From CAADGU01 sp964581605 (GTDB lineage: Bacteria; Chloroflexota; Anaerolineae; Promineifilales; Promineifilaceae), in the NCBI GenBank assembly GCA_964581605.1, contig CAZOPF010000027.1, forward strand, positions 1-56,511: a stretch of DNA of 56,511 nt, given 5' to 3'. The position numbers and the translations under genes are program-made. The first letter of the stretch is position 1, and each line of letters begins with the position of its first letter. Positions 8,400-16,596 of the stretch are shown here, one piece after another. The notes beneath the pieces were generated by a model that did no database searches, had not been told where the DNA came from, and saw only the letters and a program-made list of their open reading frames with translations.

Positions 8400-8580
8400 A
8401 TGTATAGATGCCAGAAATTGAGCCAGGCAATTGATGAATTGCCAGATGAGGTACTGCCTGAACTGAGTGAGTTTATCCACTACTTGCAGTACAAAACGGC
8501 CGTGCCCTACCCCGAAATAATAGCCAAACCATCCCCAGGTTCAGCCTTGTTGTTGGCGATTGCCGGTATTGGGGAAAGTG
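8400..8580 (+). pseudogene. Antitoxin-like N-terminal fragment
   Basis: Reads MYRCQKLSQAIDELPDEV followed by LPELSEFIHYLQYK, the helix pair typical of DUF2281-like antitoxins, then a Gly/Ala-rich LLLAIAGIGES segment. The frame then runs into copy 3 of the ~140-bp repeat at about 8585 and loses any sensible protein. No toxin follows. It is best seen as a broken antitoxin gene; the family name is a guess from memory. Confidence 0.5.
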
Positions 8581-8584
8581 TAGT

Positions 8585-8680
8585 TTATGGCAAGGGCAGC
8601 AGCCCGTATGAGCAGCCCGGGGGACGGGCATGCGTGAGATTGGGCAACGGCCGTCCGTCACGCCATTCCTCCCCACCAAC
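8585..8680. repeat. ~140-bp dispersed repeat, copy 3 (partial)
   Basis: Matches copies 1 and 2 over TGGCAAGGGCAGCAGCC, GTATGA-CAG-CC, GGGGACG-GCATG and GTGAGATTGGG, with the same embedded ACGGCCGT as copy 2. The hairpin end is missing. It sits directly after an antitoxin-like fragment. Confidence 0.7.
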
Positions 8681-8782
8681 ACCCCCTTCCCGCCCACCGA
8701 TACACCAATACCAACGGAAACGGGTACGGCCGTGCCTTCTCCTACACCGTCATTGAGTAATTACTCAATGGCCCAGTTACTC

Positions 8783-9673
8783 TTATTCGGATGGCAAAAT
8801 CTCAAACGTTGCGGCAATTTCCGGAAACAGTTCCGTATATGTATCGGCAATATCTACTGGCGCGGCAAAAGTCAGGACATATTGCGTTTGCCCATCCAAA
8901 AGTAGATATTGTTGCAACCGTACCTGCTCAAGCTGTCCAAACATATTCACTATCGGCATGGTATAAGTGAACTGGGCTGCATCCTTTCCTGCTATTGTCA
9001 CTTCTTCTATGCCAAACGAACCTTCATCGGCCATACCCTGCACCTGCGTCTGGTTCAAACTCAAATAGGACTCGAAAGACATTTCAATGGGCAATGCCAC
9101 TACCAGAATGTTTAGCGAAGGGGGTGCATTACGCCCAATCACATCGGGGTCGGTATCAAGAGCCATCAACTTGATGCCACTGGCAGCCATTGTTTGCATA
9201 GCCTCGCCGCTGAGCAAACGTAAGACCCCTTCATTTTGCTCTCCTACCTGCCCTAACGCATCCGCCATCAGCTCAGGATCGGGCTGCACCGCTAACCAGG
9301 TGGGGGGCAATGCGATAGTAAAACCTTCTTCAGCCAGGATATATTGCATCCAGCCGTTATCCAGTTCGGTTGTTTCCAGGCCGGAAGCCGAGTCGGGCAC
9401 GGCCGTAGCCGTCTCCGTCGGTGTTGGTTCGGGCGTGGGTGTGTCGGTGGGCACGGCCGTTGGCGTATCCGTTGCCGTCGGCTCAGGCGTGGGTGTATGA
9501 GTAGGAGACGGCGTGACCGTAGCCGTTGGTTCGGGTGTAATTGTTGGGGGTCTGGCTGTTTCCGTGGCCGCAATGGCCGCCGCCACCGTTGCCTCCATGT
9601 CCGGCTCTGCCCCACACGCTACCAACAACCAACACACACCTAAAACAAGCACCAATACTCTTAACGATTTCAT
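8783..9673 (-). CDS. Stalked lipoprotein with a PsbP/DcrB-like body
   Basis: 296 residues from the second ATG, which has AGGAGG 9 bases upstream (the first, at 9679, is only 3 bases away). Signal peptide with lipobox LLVACG, then a Thr/Pro stalk of about 55 residues (repeated TPTPEPT and TDTP units), then a ~190-residue globular part beginning GFTIALPPTWLAV. That opening resembles the PsbP/DcrB-like sheets found in many bacterial lipoproteins. It would be anchored in the outer leaflet with the body held off the membrane. The function is unknown. Two ACGGCCGT octamers in the stalk encode Thr-Ala-Val. Confidence 0.8.
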   Translation of the reverse strand: MKSLRVLVLVLGVCWLLVACGAEPDMEATVAAAIAATETARPPTITPEPTATVTPSPTHTPTPEPTATDTPTAVPTDTPTPEPTPTETATAVPDSASGLETTELDNGWMQYILAEEGFTIALPPTWLAVQPDPELMADALGQVGEQNEGVLRLLSGEAMQTMAASGIKLMALDTDPDVIGRNAPPSLNILVVALPIEMSFESYLSLNQTQVQGMADEGSFGIEEVTIAGKDAAQFTYTMPIVNMFGQLEQVRLQQYLLLDGQTQYVLTFAAPVDIADTYTELFPEIAATFEILPSE

Positions 9674-9803
9674 TACCATGTACCTCCTGAAAGAGTGAGT
9701 TTTCCCGCATTATATCCTCCCTCATTCTAATTAAGACACAGGATGGCAAACTGGGGCTGAAGTTCACAATTCTAAAACAATGATGGGTGCTTCGATATTC
9801 AAC

Positions 9804-9831
9804 TTGGAGTTGAATCTGCCTGTGTTATAAT
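9804..9831 (+). promoter_or_regulatory. Sigma-70-like promoter (TTGGAG-16-TATAAT)
   Basis: TTGGAG at 9804-9809 and consensus TATAAT at 9826-9831, 16 bases apart, read towards the glycosyltransferase at 9924. Confidence 0.65.
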
Positions 9832-9891
9832 CGCCTGCTGATTTTTAGCCGTAAACGGCGATAAATCGCCTGCTACAAACATTAACTGGGA

Positions 9892-9916
9892 GAAGGTTGG
9901 CTGGAGCCAACCTTTT
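9892..9916 (+). terminator. Leader hairpin before glycosyltransferase
   Basis: AAGGTTGGCT-GGAGCCAACCTTTT forms an 8-10 bp stem followed by TTTT and lies between the promoter and the ATG at 9924. It has the shape of an intrinsic terminator in the leader, so it may be an attenuator; this is untested. Confidence 0.5.
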
Positions 9917-9923
9917 ATGTGTA

Positions 9924-10673
9924 ATGAAGTTATCGGTTATTATTTGCTGCTACAACGAAGCAGCCACGATTCACCAAGTCATCCAGAAAACCAAAACCGT
10001 CACGCTTCCCCCTGGTTGGGAACGGGAAGTGATGGTGATAGACAATTTTTCCACGGATGGCACCCGCGAAATTTTGCGCCAATTGAATGACCCGGACATT
10101 CGCCTCATCTTCCATGAACAGAATATGGGCAAAGGCATGTCCATTCGCAGCGGCATTGCCCACATGACGGGTGACTACATGATCATTCAAGACGCTGACC
10201 TGGAGTATGATCCGGCCGAACACCCCCGCTTTTGCCACAAGGCAGATGAGACGCACGCGGCAGCTATTTTTGGCTCACGGGTATTGGGTGGGGATGTGAA
10301 ATACGAATATGCTCATGCTTATTTGGGAGTGCGGGTACTCACGGCCGTGACCAACCTCCTCTTTGGCGGCCATCTCACCGATGTCGCTACCGCCACCAAA
10401 ATGGTACGCGCCGACGTGGTGCAGTCGCTTAACCTGACCACTACTGACTTTAATCTGGACTTTGAACTGCCGGACAAAATTTTGCTGGCCGGGTATCAGA
10501 TTTTGGAAATCCCCATCACCTACAACCCACGCACTTACGAAGAAGGCAAAAAGATCAAAACTAAAGACGGCATCCGCGCCCTGTTCACCATGCTGCGCGA
10601 CCGCCTGGGGCTGACGCCGGTATTGAAACCGGGCACGGCCGTGAAAACCAAAGAAGCGATGCAAAATACATAA
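9924..10673 (+). CDS. Family 2 glycosyltransferase (dolichol-phosphate-mannose synthase-like)
   Basis: 249 residues from ATG 9924 (MKLSVIICCYNEAATI); the longer frame would read through the leader hairpin. The GT-A fold is clear: N-terminal VIICCYNE, VMVIDNFSTDGT, NMGKGMSIRSGI, and the metal-binding IQDADLEYDP near residue 93. Such enzymes transfer a sugar from a nucleotide donor to a polyprenyl phosphate or envelope glycan. There are no C-terminal membrane helices, so it is probably membrane-associated at most. It heads a run of co-directional genes, and its substrate cannot be told from sequence. Confidence 0.9.
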   Translation: MKLSVIICCYNEAATIHQVIQKTKTVTLPPGWEREVMVIDNFSTDGTREILRQLNDPDIRLIFHEQNMGKGMSIRSGIAHMTGDYMIIQDADLEYDPAEHPRFCHKADETHAAAIFGSRVLGGDVKYEYAHAYLGVRVLTAVTNLLFGGHLTDVATATKMVRADVVQSLNLTTTDFNLDFELPDKILLAGYQILEIPITYNPRTYEEGKKIKTKDGIRALFTMLRDRLGLTPVLKPGTAVKTKEAMQNT

Positions 10674-10680
10674 GGAGAGT

Positions 10681-10740
10681 GTTGCAATTGGGTAATGGAG
10701 TAATTATGTCATTACCCCATTACCCAATTACCCAATTACA
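10681..10740. repeat. Inverted short-unit array (AATTGGGT type)
   Basis: AATTGGGTAATGGAGTAATTA on the left and inverted ATTACCC copies on the right form a long imperfect hairpin. The right arm touches the ATG of the next gene at 10741, leaving no room for a ribosome binding site. Confidence 0.85.
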
Positions 10741-11697
10741 ATGAAGATTGTTATCACCGGTTCCATTGCTTTTGATTATCTAATGCACTTCCCGGGGCGG
10801 TTCACCGATTCGCTGTTGGCCGACCAGTTGCATAACGTCAGCCTCAGCTTTCTGGTAGACACACTGAAGCGGCAACGTGGCGGTACCGCGCCGAACATTG
10901 CCTATACGATGGGATTGTTGGGGGGACGGCCGTTGGTCATGGCCACCGCCGGACACGATTTTGGCGACTACCGCAGCTGGCTGGAACAGCACGGCGTAGA
11001 CGCCTCCGCCATCATCGAAATCGCCGACGAATTTACCGCTTCCTTCTTCGTCAATACCGACGTGGAACAAAACCAGATCGCCAGCTTTTACACCGGGGCC
11101 ATGGCCCACGCCGCCACCCTTTCCTTCAAACAATTCGCCCCCCATGCCGACCTGGCCATCATCTCGCCTAACGCCCCCGACGCCATGAGCAAATATGCTG
11201 ATGAGTGCCGCGAGTTAGGCATCCCTTTCATCTATGATCCCAGTCAACAAGCGGCCCGCTTCAACGGCGAGCAGCTGCTACACGGCCTGGAAGGGTGCGC
11301 CATGCTCTCTGTGAACGAGTATGAGTATCAATTGATTCAGGAAAAAACGGGGTTGAATGAAACACAAATCATGGATCGGATTGGGGCGCTGTTGGTGACA
11401 AAAGCGAAAGATGGGGCGCGGCTGGTGGCCGATGGCGCGGAGTTTTCCATTCCCAGTGTGCCCCCCACACAAATGGTAGACCCCACCGGGGCCGGCGATG
11501 CTTTCCGCGCCGGGCTGATGCGCAGTATGGAACTGGGTTTGTCCTGGGATGTGGCCGGCCGTGTGGGCGCATTGGCCGCCACCTATGTTTTGGAAAATCT
11601 GGGCACACAGGCCCATTTTTACACCCCCACCCAATTTGTGGCCCGTTATCGGCAACATTTTGATGATCAGGGGGCATTAGATATTTTACTCAGTTAA
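10741..11697 (+). CDS. PfkB-family kinase, probable adenosine kinase
   Basis: 318 residues with the ribokinase/PfkB fold: MKIVITGSIAFDYL at the start, the RGGTAPNIAYTMGLLGG sugar-binding region, and the C-terminal signature DPTGAGDAFRAG near residue 247, where the Asp is the catalytic base. The family phosphorylates sugars or nucleosides. It stands directly before S-adenosylhomocysteine hydrolase, which releases adenosine. I therefore infer adenosine kinase activity, which would pull the hydrolase reaction forward. From sequence alone a sugar kinase is possible. Confidence 0.85.
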   Translation: MKIVITGSIAFDYLMHFPGRFTDSLLADQLHNVSLSFLVDTLKRQRGGTAPNIAYTMGLLGGRPLVMATAGHDFGDYRSWLEQHGVDASAIIEIADEFTASFFVNTDVEQNQIASFYTGAMAHAATLSFKQFAPHADLAIISPNAPDAMSKYADECRELGIPFIYDPSQQAARFNGEQLLHGLEGCAMLSVNEYEYQLIQEKTGLNETQIMDRIGALLVTKAKDGARLVADGAEFSIPSVPPTQMVDPTGAGDAFRAGLMRSMELGLSWDVAGRVGALAATYVLENLGTQAHFYTPTQFVARYRQHFDDQGALDILLS

Positions 11698-11698
11698 T

Positions 11699-11757
11699 AA
11701 CCGCAAAGACGCGGAGGCGCGGCGAAATGAACTTCTGCGTCTCTGCGCTACATACAC
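11699..11757. repeat. Inverted short-unit array (GCAAAGACGCGG type)
   Basis: GCAAAGACGCGGAGGCGCGG on the left against TGCGTCTCTGCGC on the right gives an imperfect hairpin between the kinase and ahcY. An AGGAGA site follows before the ATG at 11777. Confidence 0.65.
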
Positions 11758-11776
11758 ACCTTCAGGAGATTTACAC

Positions 11777-13036
11777 ATGGAATATGACATTAAAAATGTA
11801 GACCTGGCCCCTGGCGGGCGGCACCGCATTGAGTGGGCCAGCCAGGAAATGCCGGTGTTGAAAGGGATTTACGACGAGTTTAAGGACGCACGGCCGTTTG
11901 CCGGGCTGCGGATTGGCGGCTGTATGCACGTCACCACCGAGACGGCAAACCTGATGGTGGCGCTGCAAGCGGGTGGCGCCGATGTGGTGCTGTGCGCCAG
12001 CAATCCCCTCAGTACACAGGATGACGTGGCTGCCTCGCTCGTCTCTCACTTTGAGATTCCCGTTTTTGCCATCAAAGGGGAAGACAACCCCACCTATCAC
12101 CGGCATATCCAGGCCATCATTGACCACAAACCGCACATCATCATGGATGACGGCTCGGACGTGACCAGCACCGTCCATCGTGACCGCCGCGACGCGCTAA
12201 ATTACATCATCGGCGGCACGGAAGAGACGACCACCGGCATCATCCGCCTGCGGGCCATGGCGAAGGACGGCGCGCTGGAATTCCCCATGATTGCCGTCAA
12301 TGACGCGCTGACCAAGCATATGTTTGACAACCGTTACGGCACGGGGCAGTCCACCATGGACGGCATTGTACGCGCCACCAACTACCTGATCGCCGGTAAA
12401 AACGTAGTCGTGGCCGGCTATGGCTGGTGCAGCCGGGGTATTGCCATGCGGGCACGGGGGCTGGGCGGCATTGTCATTGTCACCGAGGTAGACCCGTTGA
12501 AGGCATTGGAAGCGGTGATGGATGGCTTCCAGGTGATGCCCATGGCCCAGGCGGCGGCAATTGGCGACATTTTCGTCAGCGCCACCGGCAACATCCATGT
12601 GTTTGACCGCCACCATTTTGAGGTGATGAAAGATGGGGCGTTGCTGGCAAATTCCGGTCATTTTGATGTGGAAGTGAACAAGGTGGCGCTGCGCGAACTG
12701 AGTGTGGACGACCCCAAGCGAGTACGGCCGTTCGTGGAACAATATACGCTGCAGGACGGCCGTAAACTGAACCTGCTGGGTGAAGGCCGCCTGATCAACC
12801 TGGCCGCCGCCGAAGGCCACCCCGCCTCTGTCATGGACATGAGCTTTGCCGGGCAGGCCCTGGCCGCCAAATATCTGGTGGAGAACAAAGAAACATTGGA
12901 AAACAAGGTCTACACCATCCCCGAAGAAGTAGACCAGCAAATTGCCCGCATCAAGTTGCACTCCATGGGCATTAACATAGACACCCTCACCCCGCGCCAG
13001 GTGGAGTATTTGAATAGCTGGCAAGAAGGAACTTGA
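11777..13036 (+). CDS. ahcY: S-adenosylhomocysteine hydrolase
   Basis: 419 residues. Splits S-adenosylhomocysteine into homocysteine and adenosine with bound NAD, keeping methyltransferases free of product inhibition. Clear blocks: GCMHVTTETANLMVALQAGGADV near the N-terminus, the NAD-binding GYGWCSRGIAMRARGLG near residue 217, and the C-terminal NSGHFDVE and DMSFAGQALAA regions. The length is the short form, without the ~40-residue insertion of eukaryotic and many proteobacterial enzymes. An AGGAGA site precedes the ATG. It is preceded by a PfkB kinase that could consume the adenosine. Confidence 0.97.
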   Translation: MEYDIKNVDLAPGGRHRIEWASQEMPVLKGIYDEFKDARPFAGLRIGGCMHVTTETANLMVALQAGGADVVLCASNPLSTQDDVAASLVSHFEIPVFAIKGEDNPTYHRHIQAIIDHKPHIIMDDGSDVTSTVHRDRRDALNYIIGGTEETTTGIIRLRAMAKDGALEFPMIAVNDALTKHMFDNRYGTGQSTMDGIVRATNYLIAGKNVVVAGYGWCSRGIAMRARGLGGIVIVTEVDPLKALEAVMDGFQVMPMAQAAAIGDIFVSATGNIHVFDRHHFEVMKDGALLANSGHFDVEVNKVALRELSVDDPKRVRPFVEQYTLQDGRKLNLLGEGRLINLAAAEGHPASVMDMSFAGQALAAKYLVENKETLENKVYTIPEEVDQQIARIKLHSMGINIDTLTPRQVEYLNSWQEGT

Positions 13037-13124
13037 GTGTGTTTGTGTGTTTGTGTGTTTTAGTGTTTGTGTGTTTGTGTGTTCACGTAAACGCTCAGAC
13101 ACTAAAACACACAAACACTTTATT
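13033..13124. repeat. Inverted short-unit array (GTTTGTGT type)
   Basis: Left arm of 8-bp GTTTGTGT/GTTTTAGT units starting at the ahcY stop; right arm ACTAAAACACACAAACAC. The centre holds CACGTAAACGCTCAGAC. The right arm ends at the next start codon. Confidence 0.85.
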
Positions 13125-13751
13125 ATGACCCCCCGCGATTTCCATAAGGACGACCACACCGGGCGCGTGAAGGCGGCGCGGTTGTTTTCCAACATTGTCA
13201 GCCCGCCAGTGATGTTTGCCGTGGTGGGGCTGGCTTTTTCCCTGACGGAAGAACCCAACCTGACCGGGCTGGCCTGGGCGATGTTTTATGGGCTGTTGGT
13301 GTCACTGGCGCCCATTTTAGTGGTGGTGTATCTGCTGCGCACGGGGCGGATTAAAGAACTACACATGAGCAATACAGGGGAGCGGCATATTCCGTATATC
13401 ACGGCCGTAGCCTCTGCCCTCATCGCCTTTCTCCTCATCACCTGGCTGGACGGCCCCGAACTGTTGCGCTGCCTGGCCCTGCTGAACACCATCAACCTGA
13501 CCGCGTTGGGGCTGATCAACACCCGCTACCTCATCAGCATTCACGCCACTGGCATCATGGCTACCTTTTTGCTGACCGGTCTGGTATATAGTTGGATGTT
13601 GGCCTGGGTGCTGGTCTTTCCACTGTTGGTAACTGTTTGTTATGTGCGGCTTTACCTTAAGCGCCATACCTGGAGTCAGGTCATCGCCGGACTGTTGTTG
13701 GGGCTGGTCACGGTCTGGCTGATGCAGACGGTGTTCGCCTGTTTTGCGTGA
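13125..13751 (+). CDS. PAP2-like integral membrane phosphatase-related protein
   Basis: 208 residues from ATG 13125; the upstream frame is only translated repeat. About six membrane helices. The second half has SIHATGIMATFLL and YLKRHTWSQVIAGLLLG, which fit the second and third motifs of PAP2 phosphatases (SxHxxG and the HxxxQVxxG variant). The first motif is only loosely recognisable as RTGRIKELHMSNTGER. Such proteins dephosphorylate lipid phosphates such as undecaprenyl or phosphatidyl phosphates. It lies just before an acyl carrier protein, which could mean a lipid role, but that link is weak. Confidence 0.7.
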   Translation: MTPRDFHKDDHTGRVKAARLFSNIVSPPVMFAVVGLAFSLTEEPNLTGLAWAMFYGLLVSLAPILVVVYLLRTGRIKELHMSNTGERHIPYITAVASALIAFLLITWLDGPELLRCLALLNTINLTALGLINTRYLISIHATGIMATFLLTGLVYSWMLAWVLVFPLLVTVCYVRLYLKRHTWSQVIAGLLLGLVTVWLMQTVFACFA

Positions 13752-13760
13752 ACACAAACG

Positions 13761-14027
13761 ATGAAGGAAATGATGGACGAAAAGACAATCCGCGAAAAAA
13801 TACGCACGTTTATTACCCACGAACTGATCCGCGACCCCCATTATGATTTGCAAGATGACGAAGGGATTATCACCAATGGCTTGATGGACAGCTTTTCCCT
13901 GGCCGAATTTGGCGTTTACGTAGAGCAGGAATTCAACGTCTATATCCCCGACGCCGATCTAACCGTTGCCAAAATGGATACGCTCGATCAAATGGTGGCC
14001 CGCGTTTGGCGTGAGACAGGGCAGTAA
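13761..14027 (+). CDS. Acyl carrier protein
   Basis: 88 residues (the true start may be the third ATG, 13773). The phosphopantetheine site is GLMDSFSLAEF, with Ser in the DSF/DSL motif. It is flanked by the usual acidic helices, ending VAKMDTLDQMVARVW. It carries an acyl or aminoacyl group as a thioester on its phosphopantetheine arm. No fatty acid synthesis genes are nearby and D-S-F is not the DSL of the housekeeping AcpP, so it probably serves a specialised pathway. It follows the PAP2-like gene by 9 bases. Confidence 0.85.
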   Translation: MKEMMDEKTIREKIRTFITHELIRDPHYDLQDDEGIITNGLMDSFSLAEFGVYVEQEFNVYIPDADLTVAKMDTLDQMVARVWRETGQ

Positions 14028-14053
14028 AAGACGACCGGTATGCGTTGATACGG

Positions 14054-14059
14054 TATAAT
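14054..14059 (+). promoter_or_regulatory. -10 element TATAAT seven bases before a start codon
   Basis: TATAAT at 14054-14059 with the ATG at 14067. A transcript starting at the normal distance would begin at or next to the ATG, so the mRNA would be leaderless. No -35 hexamer is obvious. The same spacing is seen at 19112 and 51209. Confidence 0.6.
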
Positions 14060-14066
14060 CTCTTTC

Positions 14067-15524
14067 ATGTCTGGCATCCATCGTTTTTATGCAAATTGCT
14101 CGTTATTTTTACTGGTCACCCTGATCACAATCGGCTGTTCCCGGCAGAGAGAGGCGGTGCCTACGCTGGCCGTAACGCCATTGCCAACGGCCGTCAGCCA
14201 TTTGCCCCCCACATTTACCCCCCCTGGCCCATCCGAGCGGCTCTTTCCCACTTTCCCGGCCGTCACTGTCACCCAGCGGCCGTTGCCCGAAACCAGCACT
14301 CCTATTGCTTTCAACCAAACGGCCGTCGAACTCCGCTACGTAATCCCCATTCTAGGCTTAGATAGACGGCTGCAAGGCAGCATTAGCAGCCAGATTATTG
14401 TGGTGGACGAAACCACCGGGCAGGCTGTGGAACGCAACAACCAGGGCGGCGTCTTGCTGCAACTGCAACAGATACTGCCAGAGCTTCTGCTGCCGGTGGT
14501 GCCGGAAAACTGTGAAGGCTGCGTTTTTGTCTCTTATGACCTGCCCTTTGCCCCCCTGCACGGCGAAGGCTGGCTGCGTGACCCGGTTATGTTAGCCAGT
14601 CTGGAAAATTACATGACCGTCAGTTTAGGGCCACATTTTCCGCCAGATACCGTCGTTGGACTGCGGCGCAGTGCTTCGCCATTTGCGCCAGCCCATTCGG
14701 CCGCGCTCACGGCCGATGGCCTGCTCTATACCTGGCTGGCAACAGAAAGCCAGCCCGGCCCGCCTGTGCCGTCCGATCCCGCTCTGTTGGCTACCTTGAA
14801 CAGCCTGGTTCTCGACGATTTTGCCGATGAATATGGGGCCGCTTGCCTGGGGTCGCCTCTGGAATCATTATTGATTCGGCAAGGGGAGCAGAGCAAAACG
14901 ATTGGTCTGGTATGCCCGGCCTACACGCTGCCTGCGCCTTTGCTGCCGCTCTATGCCGGTTTAGATGCGGCACTGGCTGAAAAATTGGCCCAAAGCGATG
15001 ATGTGCTGCCCCAACCGCCCACAGACTTCCCGCTGACGGCCGTGCTCGATTACAAACGGCTAGATGGTGCCCGGCTCACCCTGTATGCCGATGGCACGGC
15101 CGTTACCCAAAATCCCACCGGGCAGATTTTCACCAGCACCATGTCACCCACCCAGGCCATCAGCCTGACAAATAATCTGATTGCCAGTGGCGCGGTACGT
15201 ACCGGGCTGCACACATTTCCAGCTAACGCCACCAGTGTCATTACCAATACGGCCGGTGTGGTGATGACGGTAACGGCCACACCGAAACCGCCGCGCACGG
15301 TCTTGCTGGTTCGCGGGCCGGCTGGTGTGTATGATGGCGAATGGTTCAATACCTTTGAAACGCCGGAACTGGCACCATTGAACATATTACTGGATCAACT
15401 GCTCAATCTGGCTGCCCTGCCGCCAGAAACAGCAACACCAACGGCCGCCAATACAGGCACCCCAACCATCATCCCATCCACCACGCCAACCGCAACGGCC
15501 GCTGCCACCGCTCCCTCACCTTGA
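14067..15524 (+). CDS. Stalked lipoprotein, function unknown
   Basis: 485 residues. Signal peptide with lipobox TIGC (LVTLITIGCSRQ), a Pro/Thr-rich stretch (residues 35-85), a globular beta-rich body of about 350 residues with GVVMTVTATPKPPRTV near its end, and a C-terminal Thr/Pro/Ala tail (ETATPTAANTGTPT). No known domain recognised. The transcript is probably leaderless, because TATAAT ends 7 bases before the ATG. The gene carries several ACGGCCGT octamers, mostly read as Thr-Ala-Val. Confidence 0.75.
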   Translation: MSGIHRFYANCSLFLLVTLITIGCSRQREAVPTLAVTPLPTAVSHLPPTFTPPGPSERLFPTFPAVTVTQRPLPETSTPIAFNQTAVELRYVIPILGLDRRLQGSISSQIIVVDETTGQAVERNNQGGVLLQLQQILPELLLPVVPENCEGCVFVSYDLPFAPLHGEGWLRDPVMLASLENYMTVSLGPHFPPDTVVGLRRSASPFAPAHSAALTADGLLYTWLATESQPGPPVPSDPALLATLNSLVLDDFADEYGAACLGSPLESLLIRQGEQSKTIGLVCPAYTLPAPLLPLYAGLDAALAEKLAQSDDVLPQPPTDFPLTAVLDYKRLDGARLTLYADGTAVTQNPTGQIFTSTMSPTQAISLTNNLIASGAVRTGLHTFPANATSVITNTAGVVMTVTATPKPPRTVLLVRGPAGVYDGEWFNTFETPELAPLNILLDQLLNLAALPPETATPTAANTGTPTIIPSTTPTATAAATAPSP

Positions 15525-15569
15525 TGGAAAGGTTAATAACATTCTGGACAATGAGCTTCATTCACACAG

Positions 15570-15618
15570 CAAGTGGCCAGTGGCAGGTAACTTACTATGT
15601 GCCACCGGCTGCTTGCAA
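15570..15618. repeat. Decayed inverted short-unit array (GCAAGTGG type)
   Basis: GCAAGTGGCCAGTGGCAG on the left and GTGCCACCGGCTGCTTGC on the right pair imperfectly. It resembles the arrays at 22693 and 42178 but is degraded. Confidence 0.5.
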
Positions 15619-15632
15619 CAAGTAAATTAAAT

Positions 15633-16589
15633 ATGCAAGCACTCTATCTACAGTCAGGCCAACTCACCTACCGCACCGATTACCCTGAGCCAGTGCCCCA
15701 GCCCGGCGAAGCGCTCCTTCGGGTGCGGCTGGCCGGTATTTGCACCACCGATCTGGAAATTGTGAAGGGGTATGTTCCCGATTTTCAGGGGGTGTTGGGG
15801 CATGAATTTGTGGGAGAAGTGGTGAGTGCGCCAGACACCGCCTGGCACGGCCGTCGCGTGGTCGGCCGCATCAATCTTGGCTGTGGCAACTGTCCGGTTT
15901 GCCTGGGCCGTGGCCCGGAACATTGCCCCTACCGCCGGGTACTGGGCATCCATCAAAAAGATGGCGTTTTTGCAGATTACGTCACGCTGCCCATGAGCAA
16001 TTTATTGGAAGTGCCGGCGGCCGTGCCTGATGAAGCGGCCGTCTTCACTGAACCACTGGCGGCCGCCCTGCGCATCCGCCAGCAGGTGCGGCTGGACCCC
16101 GCAGCGGCCGTCGCCGTCATTGGGCCAGGTCGTTTGGGGCTATTAGTAGGGCAGGTGTTGGCGCTGGATGGCACGGCCGTGATGATGTTGGGGCGGTCGT
16201 CCCAATCGCTCGAACTCCCCTCTCGCCTGGGGTTATCCATCGGGCTGGTGGCCGATTTTGCCGATGACAGCTTTGACCTGGTGGTAGAAGCTACCGGCAA
16301 CGAGGCCGGTTTTGCCCATGCCCTGCGGCTGGTGCGGCCGCAGGGCACACTCATTCTCAAAAGCACCTTTGCCGGGCACAGCCAGCTGAATCTGACCAAA
16401 TTGGTGGTGGCTGAAGTGACAGTGGTTGGGTCACGTTGTGGCCCATTTACACCCGCGTTACGGCTGCTGGCGCAAACGGCCGTCTATGTTGAGCCGCTCA
16501 TTGATGCTGAATATCCCCTGGCTGATGGGCTGACCGCCTTTGCCCACGCCACCCAACCAGGTGTGCGCAAAGTATTGCTGCGGCCGTAG
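15633..16589 (+). CDS. Zinc-dependent medium-chain alcohol dehydrogenase
   Basis: 318 residues from ATG 15633 (MQALYLQSGQL). Catalytic-zinc ligands are in AGICTTDLE and the GHEFVGEV motif. Four closely spaced cysteines, in GCGNCPVCLGRGPEHCP, bind the structural zinc. The nucleotide-binding VIGPGRLGLLVGQ is near residue 175. It oxidises an alcohol or polyol with NAD(P); the substrate is unknown. It is shorter than the usual ~340. It is convergent with the propeller gene 7 bases downstream. Confidence 0.9.
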   Translation: MQALYLQSGQLTYRTDYPEPVPQPGEALLRVRLAGICTTDLEIVKGYVPDFQGVLGHEFVGEVVSAPDTAWHGRRVVGRINLGCGNCPVCLGRGPEHCPYRRVLGIHQKDGVFADYVTLPMSNLLEVPAAVPDEAAVFTEPLAAALRIRQQVRLDPAAAVAVIGPGRLGLLVGQVLALDGTAVMMLGRSSQSLELPSRLGLSIGLVADFADDSFDLVVEATGNEAGFAHALRLVRPQGTLILKSTFAGHSQLNLTKLVVAEVTVVGSRCGPFTPALRLLAQTAVYVEPLIDAEYPLADGLTAFAHATQPGVRKVLLRP

Positions 16590-16596
16590 CCATCCA

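Noticed and set aside
8630..8905. 91-codon Thr/Pro-rich frame
   Set aside because: Runs from the repeat through a stalk-like piece into antisense of a real lipoprotein; treated as a remnant, not a gene.
11698..11776. SAH riboswitch in front of ahcY
   Set aside because: The GC-rich hairpin fits the short-unit arrays of other spacers; I could not match the conserved SAH riboswitch core.
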